NCBI GenBank assembly: GCA_036946625.1
Contig: JAQIIU010000002.1
Coordinates: 124,001-188,000 of the forward strand
DNA: 64,000 nt
Direction of reading: 5' to 3'
Origin: Methylorubrum populi
GTDB lineage: Bacteria; Pseudomonadota; Alphaproteobacteria; Rhizobiales; Beijerinckiaceae
Part shown: positions 36,535 through 45,558 of the stretch, piece by piece
Layout of the letters: every line of letters begins with the position of its first letter
Numbering within the stretch: the stretch's first letter is position 1
Notes under the pieces: generated by a model
What the model saw: the letters and a program-made list of their open reading frames with translations, nothing else
Database searches by the model: none
Told to the model about the DNA's origin: nothing
Made by a program: the position numbers and the translations under genes

Positions 36535-38112
36535 ATGGCCGCCACCGCGACCCTCGCTGCAAGCCCCGCCGCCGACCCGCCCATCGACCGCCGCCGCATG
36601 GTGGCGTTCCTGTGCATGGTGTTCGGGATGTTCATGGCGATCCTCGACATCCAGATCGTCTCGGCCTCGCTCAACGAGATCCAGGCCGGCCTCTCGGCCT
36701 CGGGCGACGAGATCCCCTGGGTGCAGACGAGCTACCTCATCGCCGAGGTGATCTCGATCCCGCTCTCCGGCACCCTGTCGCGGGTGCTCTCGACGCGCTG
36801 GATGTTCTCGGTCTCGGCCGGCGGCTTCACGCTGATGAGCCTGATGTGCGCCACCTCCTCGTCGATCGACGAGATGATCGTCTGGCGAGCGCTCCAGGGC
36901 TTCATCGGCGGCGGCATGATCCCGACCGTGTTCGCCTCGGCCTTCACGATCTTCCCGCCCTCGAAGCGCCCGATCGTCTCGCCGATGATCGGCCTCGTGG
37001 CGACGCTCGCCCCGACCATCGGCCCGACGGTCGGCGGCTATCTCACCGACCTGTTCTCCTGGCACTGGCTGTTCCTGATCAACATCGTGCCGGGCCTCTT
37101 CGTCACGGTCTCGACCTGGTTCCTGATCGATTTCGACCGGCCGAACTTCGGCCTGCTCAAGTCCTTCGACTGGGCCGGGCTCGCCTTCATGGCGGGCTTC
37201 CTCGGCTGCCTCGAATACGTGCTGGAGGAGGGCCCGAACCACGACTGGCTGCAGGACGAGGTGGTGTTCGTCTGCGCCCTCGTCTGCGCCGTGTCGGGGC
37301 TGCTGTTCTTCGCCCGCGTCTTCACCGCGCGCCAGCCGATCGTCGATCTGCGCGCCTTCTCGGACCGCAACTTCGCCGCCGGCTGCGTCTTCAGCTTCGT
37401 GATGGGCATCGGCCTCTACGGCCTCACCTATCTCTACCCGGTCTACCTCGCCCGGGTGCGCGGCTACTCGGCGCTGCAGATCGGCGAGACGATGTTCGTC
37501 TCGGGGCTCTGCATGTTCGCCACCGCCCCGATCGCCGGCAAGCTTTCCGCCAAGCTCGATCCGCGCATCATGATGGCGATGGGTTTTTCCGGGTTTGCCG
37601 TCGGCACCTGGATCGTCACCGGCCTGACCAAGGACTGGGATTTCTGGGAGCTGCTGTGGCCGCAGATCCTGCGCGGCTGCTCCTTGATGCTGTGCATGAT
37701 CCCGATCAACAACATCGCGCTGGGCACCCTGCCGCCGGAGCGGATGAAGAACGCCTCGGGCCTGTTCAACCTCACGCGCAACCTCGGCGGCGCGGTGGGC
37801 CTCGCGCTCATCAACACGATCCTGAACGCCCGCTGGGACCTGCACCTCGCGCGCCTGCACGAGCGTTTCACCTGGGCGAACAGCGCCGCGCTGGAACGAC
37901 TCGACGCCATGCGGCGCCAGTTCGAGGTGTTCGGGGGCGATGCCAACGGCATGGCGCTGAAGGCCATGACCAACACGGTGCGGATTCAAGGGTTGGTGAT
38001 GGGCTTCGAGGACGTGTTCCTCGTCCTCACCGTGCTCTTCCTGGCAATGGCCTGCGGCACCCCGCTGATCCGCCGCCCGCGCGGCGCGGCGCCCGCAGGT
38101 GCCGGGCATTGA
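36535..38112 (+). CDS. DHA2-family MFS multidrug transporter (EmrB-like)
   Basis: 525 residues, about 14 membrane segments. Motifs of the DHA2 family: FMAILDIQIVSASLNEI in helix 1, WVQTSYLIAEVISIPLSGTLSR (motif A region), GFIGGGMIPTVFASAF, and TIGPTVGGYLTDLFSWHWLFLINIVPG (motif C). It exports drugs or other hydrophobic compounds by proton antiport with the HlyD partner upstream. Expression probably follows the TetR operator. Substrate unknown. Confidence 0.95.
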   Translation: MAATATLAASPAADPPIDRRRMVAFLCMVFGMFMAILDIQIVSASLNEIQAGLSASGDEIPWVQTSYLIAEVISIPLSGTLSRVLSTRWMFSVSAGGFTLMSLMCATSSSIDEMIVWRALQGFIGGGMIPTVFASAFTIFPPSKRPIVSPMIGLVATLAPTIGPTVGGYLTDLFSWHWLFLINIVPGLFVTVSTWFLIDFDRPNFGLLKSFDWAGLAFMAGFLGCLEYVLEEGPNHDWLQDEVVFVCALVCAVSGLLFFARVFTARQPIVDLRAFSDRNFAAGCVFSFVMGIGLYGLTYLYPVYLARVRGYSALQIGETMFVSGLCMFATAPIAGKLSAKLDPRIMMAMGFSGFAVGTWIVTGLTKDWDFWELLWPQILRGCSLMLCMIPINNIALGTLPPERMKNASGLFNLTRNLGGAVGLALINTILNARWDLHLARLHERFTWANSAALERLDAMRRQFEVFGGDANGMALKAMTNTVRIQGLVMGFEDVFLVLTVLFLAMACGTPLIRRPRGAAPAGAGH

Positions 38113-38162
38113 GGATCTCCGGATCTTGGCCGATGGGGAATGGAGCGACGGGAGAGCTTCGT

Positions 38163-38348
38163 TCGATGCCCGTCATGCTTTCGCTCCTGCGCGCGGCCCA
38201 TGATGCGCAGGACGCTCGTCACCGTGCGGCGGCCCGGCGTCAGGATCGCGCCGACCAGCAGGATCTGGGCGTGTCGCCACGAGCGGTGGACGAACAACGG
38301 CGCGAACGCCAGGATGAGCCCGGCGAAGGGGGTGGGCAGAGGCAGCAT
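38163..38348 (-). pseudogene. N-terminal fragment of an IS701-like transposase
   Basis: About 60 residues from MLPLPTPFAGLILAFAPLF through HAQILLVGAILTPGRRTVTSVLRIMGRAQER match the N-terminus of IS701/IS4-like transposases. The remaining catalytic part is missing: the frame runs into unrelated sequence toward the efflux gene. It marks the left edge of a mobile-element-rich island. Confidence 0.7.
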
Positions 38349-38632
38349 GGCGGTGTCTCTTGGCGGGGACGCCACCAGCCTATCCGTCACGTCCGCTTCG
38401 TCACCTCACATCCTCAACGACCCGGCCAATTGGCCAAAGTCGAGCTTAGCATCGGTCGCGGCTCCGCTCGGGCTGCTTTGCCTCGAACCCTCGACGGTGA
38501 GCACGGCAGCACATCATTAGGAAATTTTTCAGAATCAAGATGCTTGGATAATGTAGGAAAGTGTCACTCGTCGTCGTTGCTTGTATCAGTAATCCTTGTC
38601 ATCAGAGAGTGCGATTCAAGTCGGGAACATCG

Positions 38633-39889
38633 ATGATCACGCTACGCTCTCACCTTGTTCAGATTGGGCTTGGGTGCCTGATGACAGGTGCTATGCTCAC
38701 GGCTTCTCCAGCCCGGGCTGAGCCGGACCAGGCACTGCTCGCGCGCGCCGATTCCTACCAAGAGCCTACGCTGAAATTTCTTGAACGCCTCGTCAACATC
38801 GATTCGGGTAGCGACGACGAGAAAGGCCTTGAAAGCTTGGCAGAAGTTGTCGTCGCCGAGTTGAAGGCGGTCGGCGCCAAGGTCGAGACGTCGAAGGCGG
38901 TCGAGCCTGGTAAGGGGTCAAACATCGTAGCGACCCTCTCAGGGACGGGAACGGCCCGCATTCTTCTCATCGCTCACATGGACACCGTGTTCCCGACCGG
39001 CGAGGCGGTTCGGCGGCCATTTACGATCACGGGCGATCGAATGATCGGTCCCGGCGTCGTCGACGACAAAGGTGGCATTGCGCTCGGCTTGTCCACGCTG
39101 CGCATCCTGCGCGATCTGAAGTTCACGAATTTCCGCACGATCACGTTTCTCCTCAATTCCAATGAAGAGATCGGGTCACCCGGTGCACGGGCGCTCATCG
39201 GGACACAGGCGCGAGAGCACGATGTCGTGCTCAATCTGGAGCCGGGCCGGCCGGCCGACGGTCTCGTGATATCTCGAAAGGGTTCGGGCGTGTTGCGCGT
39301 CGACGTGAAGGGGCGGAGCGCGCATGCTGGCGTCGCCCCAGACAGTGGTCGCAATGCGGCGACCGAGCTTTCACACCAAGTCCTGCAAATCGGCAAACTC
39401 GGCGATCGCGCGAAGGAGACCACGGTCAACGTCACGCAGATGAAGGCGGGCACGGCCGTGAACGTTATCCCCGATGCCGCCTCAGCCCAGGCTGACGTGC
39501 GTGCATTCGTACCCGAGGAGTTCGACCGGGTCGAACGCGACGCTTCCCGTATCGCCGAAACACCCCTCGTGCCCGATACCAGCACAAGCGTGAGGCTCGC
39601 GCGCGGCTTCCCGCCGATGCCACGCAATGCCGACACCGATGAACTCGCCGCGCGGACTCAAGCGATTTACGGCGAGATCGACCGCACGCTCACGTTGGAG
39701 AGCAGCGGGGGGGCGAGCGATGCCGGCTTCAGCGCGGCGGCTGGAACACCGACGATCGATGGGCTCGGGATTGTCGGTGGTCAGATACATACGCCGAATG
39801 AGTACGGCGAAGTCAAGAGCATCGTCCCTCGCCTGTACTTGCTGACACGGCTGATCATGGATCTCGGCAAGAAGCCAATCATGCGTTGA
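38633..39889 (+). CDS. M20-family carboxypeptidase (glutamate carboxypeptidase-like), exported
   Basis: 418 residues from the ATG at 38633. Signal peptide about 1-29 (cut after SPARA). Metal ligands and catalytic residues of M20 peptidases are present: His115 and Asp117 in LIAHMDTVFP, Asp144 in GVVDDKGG, Glu178/179 in NSNEEIGS, and a late IHTPNEYGEV. It most resembles carboxypeptidase G2, which removes glutamate from folates or peptides. GC and codon use are lower than the neighbours, and transposase remnants lie on both sides, so recent acquisition is likely. Confidence 0.9.
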   Translation: MITLRSHLVQIGLGCLMTGAMLTASPARAEPDQALLARADSYQEPTLKFLERLVNIDSGSDDEKGLESLAEVVVAELKAVGAKVETSKAVEPGKGSNIVATLSGTGTARILLIAHMDTVFPTGEAVRRPFTITGDRMIGPGVVDDKGGIALGLSTLRILRDLKFTNFRTITFLLNSNEEIGSPGARALIGTQAREHDVVLNLEPGRPADGLVISRKGSGVLRVDVKGRSAHAGVAPDSGRNAATELSHQVLQIGKLGDRAKETTVNVTQMKAGTAVNVIPDAASAQADVRAFVPEEFDRVERDASRIAETPLVPDTSTSVRLARGFPPMPRNADTDELAARTQAIYGEIDRTLTLESSGGASDAGFSAAAGTPTIDGLGIVGGQIHTPNEYGEVKSIVPRLYLLTRLIMDLGKKPIMR

Positions 39890-39920
39890 TGGCGCCCGCC
39901 ATACAAGAGGTGGCCCTGTG

Positions 39921-40139
39921 AGAGCCTGTTTGACTGGCCGACGTCTCTTCGTCAGGCAACGGCAAGGCGAGAGGAAGATCCTACTCCCATCCCCACCCTC
40001 ATCCTGAGGTGCCGGAGCGCAGCGGAGGCCTCGAAGGGTGCTCCAGGAATCGCGCGGAACCTGGAGCACCCTTCGAGGCCGCTCACGCGGCACCTCAGGA
40101 TGAGGGGAAAGATGGGATCACCGCAGTCAAACAGGCTCT
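39921..40139. repeat. dispersed intergenic repeat A, copy 3
   Basis: Perfect termini AGAGCCTGTTTGAC and GTCAAACAGGCTCT; inverted relative to copy 1, with the CTTCGTCAGGCAACGGC side module on the left. The IS4-family element is inserted at its right edge. Confidence 0.85.
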
Positions 40140-40140
40140 G

Positions 40141-41591
40141 AGAGCCATGCCTTTTAAGGTGTTTTCTTAGCCATTAGCTTGGCCTTTTCGAGGACCCTGG
40201 CGGTGGCGACGTGTTTTCGGGCCGTAGCCGCCGCTACATAGGGCTTGTCGACCTTGCGCTTGGGACCACGCGGGCTGGTTGCAATCCGCCCTGGGTCGAC
40301 CCGCTCCGCCAAGGCGAGCAAGCGGGCCGCGACGCTCGCCGCATCCTCCTGGCCCGTCAACACAGAGCCGTGTCCGAGCGCCACCATCAGCCCCTCGTAG
40401 CCGGCACCGATCTGACGGCTCAGGTGGAACACCGAGACCCGCGGCTCGGGCCCGTGCACCTGCTCGATGCACGCGCTCAGCAGGCTCAGCACGTTGTGGG
40501 CCAGAACGGCAGCGGCAAACCCCAGCAGGGCCGCCCGCGGACGACCCAGGCGACCGGCCTCGCTGTGCAGCACCCGTTCCATCTGCAGGAACAGACCCTC
40601 GATCCGCCAGCGTCGCCGATACACCTGCGCGATCTGCGCCGCACTGACGCTCGCCGGCAGGTTGCTCCACAGCCAGATCGTCCGGTCTCCCTCCGTCGTT
40701 GGCGCCGTCAAGCTCAGCGCGATGCGCCGCCACGCATCGCCGCTCCCCTCCAGCGTAATGCTCTGCTCACACAGTGTGCCGGTCTCGCAGGAGCCGCACG
40801 CCTGCCAATCCCCCTGCGCGCCCAGGCGGGGATGGTTGCCGTGCCGACGCACCACGAAGTGGCTGCCTGCCTCAACCAGACCCTGCAGCCAGGTCCGGAC
40901 ACAGAAGTGCCGATCGGCGACCCAGACCTGACCGGGCGCGGCAGCGTCCAGGAGGGCCCGGGCCAGCGCCCGTTCGTCGGCATAAGCATCTTCGGCCGCC
41001 ACCAGATCGACGGCCAGGCCGGTATCGGGATCGTAGACGACCAGGGTCTGCCCCGGCAGGGCGGCGCCGCGATGCGCGCGCAGAGGCTTCAGGCGCTTGT
41101 CGCTGCCGGGCAGATGGTTGCCGTCCAGCACGCGCAGTGCGTAGCCCGGCAGGCTCGGATGGCCGGTGCCCGCCGCGGTCATCACCGGGGCCAGTCGGGT
41201 CGCGCTGCCGCGCACGAGGGCGCGCAGCAGGTCGGGCTCGGTGCGGTTGACCTTGTCGTAGAGGGCGGGCAGCGAGACGGTCAGGTCTTCGGCTTCGCGC
41301 GCAGCGGCGTGCAACGACGAGCGCAGGCCGAGAGCGACGAGCATCGTCAGCCTGACGACAGTGGAGAACAGCAACTCCCGCGTGTATTGCCGCTGGCGAT
41401 GCTGCTCGAACACCTCGTCGATCCAGCCGGCCGGCAGCGCGTGTTCCAAGGCCGTGCGGGCCATCAGGCTCGTCGGCGCATAGTTCTCGAACCGTTCAAT
41501 GACGGCAGACCAGACTGGATCGGATCCTTGCAATGCTTCGCTCATTGCAAGGATATAGTTAATATAAACGAACCTTAAAAGGCATAGCTCT
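40141..41591 (-). mobile_element. IS4-family insertion sequence, apparently intact
   Basis: Terminal inverted repeats match at 19 of 20 positions: AGAGCCATGCCTTTTAAGGT (40141-40160) and the complement of 41572-41591. GCTCTGAGA occurs across both ends (40135-40143 and 41587-41595), consistent with a target duplication partly overlapping the repeats, so the true edges may be a few bases inward. One transposase gene fills it. Confidence 0.87.
40154..41545 (-). CDS. IS4-family DDE transposase
   Basis: 463 residues, full length. The DDE residues appear as Asp141 (VLDGNHLPG), Asp211 (VADRHFC) and Glu316 in YRRRWRIEGLFLQME, which fits the Y-x2-R-x3-E signature of IS4. No frameshift or internal stop, so it may be active. 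It lies between near-perfect terminal repeats and inserts beside repeat A copy 3. Confidence 0.95.
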   Translation of the reverse strand: MSEALQGSDPVWSAVIERFENYAPTSLMARTALEHALPAGWIDEVFEQHRQRQYTRELLFSTVVRLTMLVALGLRSSLHAAAREAEDLTVSLPALYDKVNRTEPDLLRALVRGSATRLAPVMTAAGTGHPSLPGYALRVLDGNHLPGSDKRLKPLRAHRGAALPGQTLVVYDPDTGLAVDLVAAEDAYADERALARALLDAAAPGQVWVADRHFCVRTWLQGLVEAGSHFVVRRHGNHPRLGAQGDWQACGSCETGTLCEQSITLEGSGDAWRRIALSLTAPTTEGDRTIWLWSNLPASVSAAQIAQVYRRRWRIEGLFLQMERVLHSEAGRLGRPRAALLGFAAAVLAHNVLSLLSACIEQVHGPEPRVSVFHLSRQIGAGYEGLMVALGHGSVLTGQEDAASVAARLLALAERVDPGRIATSPRGPKRKVDKPYVAAATARKHVATARVLEKAKLMAKKTP

Positions 41592-41595
41592 GAGA

Positions 41596-42100
41596 CCCCG
41601 TTTCATAAGTTTCGTGCCCGTCTCCTGACGAGGATCATGGCGGCAGCGAGGACGAAGAAGACGGGGGCACCTCGTAGTCCCGGGCGAGCCTTCGGCATCG
41701 GGCCATCGAGCCGAAGGTGCGCTCGATGGCCCAGCGGCGGGGCTGGACGGCAAACCCCTTCCGGCCCTCGTCGGGCCTGACGATCTCGACGGTGATGACG
41801 GTGGCGGAGCCGACCCGTTCGCCCTGATCGGCGGAGCAGTGTGCCAGGAACGGCCAGAGACGCCGGGAGGCGCGCAGCAACGCGACCCCACCGTGGCTGT
41901 CGTGCCGGTCGGCGGGCGAGGCGGTGGCCATGGCCAGGAGCAGGGGGCCGTCGGTGTCGGTGCGCCCGTGGCGCTTGCGCCCGACCCCGCCCGAGCGGGC
42001 GGCCTGCGCATCGAGAATACCCGCCGGTCGGGCTGGCCTCAGCCCGGCGCGCTCACGGTCGGCCATGGTCAGGGCGTGGGCGAGGCGCTCGAACACGCCC
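41596..42100 (-). pseudogene. degenerate IS5-family transposase
   Basis: Two overlapping minus-strand frames each encode parts of one transposase: MADRERAGLRPARPAGILDAQ, GRKRHGRTDTDGPLL, TVEIVRPDEGRKGFAVQPRRW and AIERTFGSMARCRRLARDYE of the IS5 C-terminal catalytic region. A frameshift near 41640-41670 breaks the end, and the N-terminal domain is missing or rearranged. GACCCCGTTTCATAAG next to the IS4 element looks like its terminal repeat. Confidence 0.8.
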
Positions 42101-42259
42101 GCCTTCGACAGGCTCAGGATGAGGGGCGAGGGGAAGGTGCCGCCACGGGCAACCGGTTCGCACGACGGACTGGATGCCGTCCAGGATCGCCCGCGGCGGC
42201 CAGCGCCAGGGACGATCCGTTCCGGCCGGATGGGGCAGGAATGGGGCGACGAGCGCCCG

Positions 42260-43786
42260 TCACGCCGCCTTGGTGCCGGCCGCGCGGTCCGGGATGACGA
42301 TGCGGAAGCGGGCGCCGCTCGGTGTCTCGTCGAGGTTGAGCGTGCCGCCGTTGAGCCGCACCAGCTCCGAGGCGATGGCGAGGCCGAGCCCCGTGCCGCC
42401 GGCCCGGGTCGAGCCCTGGAAGGCGGCGAACAGGTTGGCCTTGGCCCGCTCGGGCACGCCGGGCCCGTTGTCGGTGACGAGGATCGTGACGGCGCCCGCG
42501 CCGGCCGGACCGCTGCGAAATCCCTCGATCAGCACCGCGCCGTCCGAGGTCTTCGCCGCGGCATGGGCCTGGACCGCGTTGCGCACGAGGTTGGTCAGCG
42601 CCCGCAGGAGCTGCTCGGGATCGACGTCGATCTCCAGATCCCGCGGCGCGCGCACCGCGACGCGGATGCAGGCCGCCGGCATCAGGTCGGCGAGGTCGGT
42701 CAGTTCGTCGAGCAGGGGGCCAAGCGCCACCATGCGCCGCTGCGGGTTCGGCTCCGTGGCGCGGCCGTAGGCGAGCGTCGCCTCGCAGAAGCGGATCGCC
42801 CGGTCGAGGGTCTCGACGAGGCGCGGCGCGATGCGCTGCACCAGCGGGTCGGAGACGCTCTCCAGGCGGTCGCCGAGGAGCTGGGCGGTGGTCAGCAGGT
42901 TGCGCAGTTCGTGGTTGATCTTGCTCACCGACAGGCCGAGCTCGGCCAGCCGCCGCCGCTGGCGCAGCTCGCCGCCGAGCGCCACCTGCATCCGGGCGAG
43001 CGCCGTCTCGGCCTCGCCGATCTCGTCGGTGCGCGCCGAGCGGCGGGCCACCCGGTCGGTCCGCTCGGGGTCGTCGGCGAAGGCGGCGATGTCGCGGGCG
43101 AGCCGGACCACCGGCCGCACGATCGCCCGCTGGAGCACGAAGAACATCAGTGCCGCCGCCAGAGCCGCGATGACGAGGCAGGCCGTCAGCAGGCGGAGCG
43201 AGAAATCGACCACGGCCGTCCGCAACGGGGCCTCGTCGAGCCGCACCTCGACGGCGTCGAAGCCGTCCTGTCCCGCTCCGATCGCCCGGATCGGCGCCTT
43301 GGCGGGGAAGAACAGCGTCCGGAAGGCGCCGCCGATCGATCCGGTCAGGCCGCGCTCGCGCAGGTCGACCGTCTCCGCGACGGCGGGGGTGATCGGCCCG
43401 TCGGTGAGATAGCGCCACGTCTCGCCGACCCGCACCGCGATGGCACGGGCGCCGGCTCCCATGAGCAGGCGCCGGGCCGTCTCGTCGGGCACCTGCCCCT
43501 CCGGGGCGGCGTTCAGCACGAGCGCGGCGACCCGCGCCGCCGCGACCCGGTCCGAGAGCCGCGACAGCCGATAGGTCGCCACCGCCGGGACGTAGATCAG
43601 GATCTCGGCCAGCACGACGAAGGCCACGGTCAGCAGGAACAGGCGGCCGGACAGGCCCAGCCGGGCGAGCGGACGCGCGCGCCGCACCTCCGCCGTCGCG
43701 GCCGGTGCCGCGCTGTGCCAGGGCAGAGTGGCGATCGCCGCCGGTTCGAGCTGCCGGCCGGGAAACGGAAGGCGGGGCCGTCTCAA
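42260..43786 (-). CDS. membrane sensor histidine kinase
   Basis: 508 residues from a TTG at 43786; a later start is possible because the first 40 residues are poorly structured. Membrane segments at about 47-68 and 193-216 bracket a periplasmic sensor of about 125 residues. HAMP follows, then HisKA with KINHELRNLLTTAQLL, and an ATPase domain with NLVRNAVQAHA, TDNGPGVP and GTGLGLAIASELV. No response regulator gene is adjacent, so it is an orphan kinase. Its end lies 160 bases from the IS5 remnant. Confidence 0.92.
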   Translation of the reverse strand: MRRPRLPFPGRQLEPAAIATLPWHSAAPAATAEVRRARPLARLGLSGRLFLLTVAFVVLAEILIYVPAVATYRLSRLSDRVAAARVAALVLNAAPEGQVPDETARRLLMGAGARAIAVRVGETWRYLTDGPITPAVAETVDLRERGLTGSIGGAFRTLFFPAKAPIRAIGAGQDGFDAVEVRLDEAPLRTAVVDFSLRLLTACLVIAALAAALMFFVLQRAIVRPVVRLARDIAAFADDPERTDRVARRSARTDEIGEAETALARMQVALGGELRQRRRLAELGLSVSKINHELRNLLTTAQLLGDRLESVSDPLVQRIAPRLVETLDRAIRFCEATLAYGRATEPNPQRRMVALGPLLDELTDLADLMPAACIRVAVRAPRDLEIDVDPEQLLRALTNLVRNAVQAHAAAKTSDGAVLIEGFRSGPAGAGAVTILVTDNGPGVPERAKANLFAAFQGSTRAGGTGLGLAIASELVRLNGGTLNLDETPSGARFRIVIPDRAAGTKAA

Positions 43787-43908
43787 GCGTCACCCGTCGT
43801 TGTGTCGTTCGAACGCGGTGCGAATGGCCGTCGCCGTCCCCGGGCCCCATGGACCGCACAGGTTGTGCGGCCATCCGACGACGTGCGCCATTCGCTTGCG
43901 CACAAGTC

Positions 43909-44718
43909 TTATGCGCGAAGCGTCCGCCGCTCAAGCCGTCGGCGCAGATAAACCGACAAAAGCGCGAATCCCGCCAGCCCCACCAGCGCCGCCACCATGC
44001 CGGGCGTCACCAGGGCGCGCAGGTCGATGCCCGCGGCGCAATCGGCGCCCCCCGCGGCGAGGCAGGCGGTTCTGGCCTCGTCCCGGGCCGTCAGGAGGTC
44101 TTCGAGGCCGGCGCCGAGCCCGGCATAGATGAAGGCGCCGGGCGTCAGGCCGAGCAGGGTGGCGAGGGTGAAGGTGCGAAGCCGCACCCCGAAGGCGGCC
44201 GGCGCGAGGTTGGTGATCCAGTAGGGGAAGATCGGCAGCAGCCGCAGGATCAGGATGTAGCCGAAGCCGTCGCGGCGGAATCCTTCGGCGAAGCGCCCGA
44301 CCCGGGGGCCGGCCTTGCGCCGGATCAGGTCGCCGGCGGCGCAGCGCCCAACCGAGAACACGATCGCCGCCCCCGCCGTTGCCGAGCCGATCGCCATCAG
44401 CGCGCCCGTGACCGGGCCGAACAGCAGCCCGGCCAGCACCGTGAGCACCAGGGTGGCGGGCAGCGAGACCACGACCGAGCCGACATAGGCGAGGCAGGCG
44501 AGCGCGATCGCCCGCACCCGGTCCTCGGCGATGAGCGCCTGGAGCCAGACCCGCGATTGGGACAGCCGGTCGAGGTCGAGCAAGCGGGCGCCGCCCGAGG
44601 CGAGGATGCCGATCGAGAGCGCGGCGAGCGCGAGCAGCGGCAGCCAGCGCAGCCAGGCGCGGCGCGGGGCCGGCGGCCCGGCCTCGCCCGGCCCCCCCTC
44701 CCCGCCCCCTGGCGTCAT
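43909..44718 (-). CDS. TVP38/TMEM64-family membrane protein
   Basis: 269 residues from the ATG at 44718, preceded by GGAGG seven bases upstream. Five or six membrane segments with the SNARE-associated/VTT-domain marks: GLLFGPVTGALMAIGSATAGAAIVF and RLLPIFPYWITNLAPAAFGV, then TLLGLTPGAFIYAGLG. Bacterial members are linked to lipid scrambling or unknown transport. It follows the methyltransferase gene after 62 bases in the same direction, which may point to phospholipid metabolism. Confidence 0.88.
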   Translation of the reverse strand: MTPGGGEGGPGEAGPPAPRRAWLRWLPLLALAALSIGILASGGARLLDLDRLSQSRVWLQALIAEDRVRAIALACLAYVGSVVVSLPATLVLTVLAGLLFGPVTGALMAIGSATAGAAIVFSVGRCAAGDLIRRKAGPRVGRFAEGFRRDGFGYILILRLLPIFPYWITNLAPAAFGVRLRTFTLATLLGLTPGAFIYAGLGAGLEDLLTARDEARTACLAAGGADCAAGIDLRALVTPGMVAALVGLAGFALLSVYLRRRLERRTLRA

Positions 44719-44780
44719 CGGTTCGCCTCCGCCAAGGTTGATCGTGATCCGTGATGGCGAACCGTCCCCGGGCCTTCTCG

Positions 44781-45437
44781 TCACGTCTTCTTGCGCATCC
44801 GCAGGATCTTGAAGAAGCCGCCGGGGAAGGTCGGCGACAGGCCGACGACCTCGACGCCGTTGCGCCGCGCCCAGGCTTCGATCCGGGTCGCCTTGAAATC
44901 CGAGGACCAGCCGATCTTGGTGCAGAGCGGCGCGACGATCTCCTCGACCCGGGCGACCGGGCCGTCGGACTGGCCGAAATGGTTGGCCAGCACGATGCCG
45001 CCGCCCGGCCGCACCACCCGCAGGAACTCGGAGAGCGCGGCTTCCGGGTTCGGCACCAGGGTGATGAGGAACTGCGCCACCACCGCGTCGAAGCTGGCAT
45101 CGGCGTAGCCGAGGCGGCACACGTCCATGACCTGGAGGCCCATGACGTGGGTCAGCCCCCGGCGGCGCACCTTGCCGCGGGCGCGCCGGAGCATGTCCTC
45201 GGAGAGGTCGACGCCGCAGACGACGCTGTCGCGGGGATAGTAGCCGAGGGACAGGCCGGTCCCGACGCCGGCCTCCAGCACCCGCGGCCCGTGGGCGACG
45301 GCCGCCTCGACCGCGGCGCGGGCGGCGGGCTCGGTCAGCTTGTCGTAGACGACATCGTAGACCGGCGCCCAGCGGGCATAGGCCTTGCGCATCAGCTCGG
45401 TGGTCGGCCCGGCCTCGGGCGCCCGCTCTCTCAGCAT
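44781..45437 (-). CDS. pmtA: class I SAM methyltransferase, probable phosphatidylethanolamine N-methyltransferase
   Basis: 218 residues. The opening KAYARWAPVYDVVYDKLTEPAARAAV and SAM motif VLEAGVGTGLSLGYYP, then GVDLSEDMLRRARGKV, match the alphaproteobacterial PmtA family (Rhodobacter type) that makes phosphatidylcholine from phosphatidylethanolamine. The C-terminal GLSPTFPGGFFKILRMRKK is also typical. Family relatives include ubiquinone methyltransferases, so the substrate is inferred. Upstream is mnmA, downstream the TVP38 protein. Confidence 0.8.
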   Translation of the reverse strand: MLRERAPEAGPTTELMRKAYARWAPVYDVVYDKLTEPAARAAVEAAVAHGPRVLEAGVGTGLSLGYYPRDSVVCGVDLSEDMLRRARGKVRRRGLTHVMGLQVMDVCRLGYADASFDAVVAQFLITLVPNPEAALSEFLRVVRPGGGIVLANHFGQSDGPVARVEEIVAPLCTKIGWSSDFKATRIEAWARRNGVEVVGLSPTFPGGFFKILRMRKKT

Positions 45438-45558
45438 GTAACCGTCACCCTCTCGATGTCTCCGGCCTCGAGCGCCGGCCGGGCGGCGCCATCGCTCTGC
45501 GAGCGACGACCCTGTCCGAGAACGCTGAAAATGAAATCCGCGCGGTGCGAGACATCCG

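Noticed and set aside
38561..38632. Upstream in-frame start of the M20 carboxypeptidase
   Set aside because: It would place 24 residues before the normal signal peptide; the ATG at 38633 gives a standard one.
42124..43951. Plus-strand frame opposite the sensor kinase
   Set aside because: Shadow of the kinase; no motifs.
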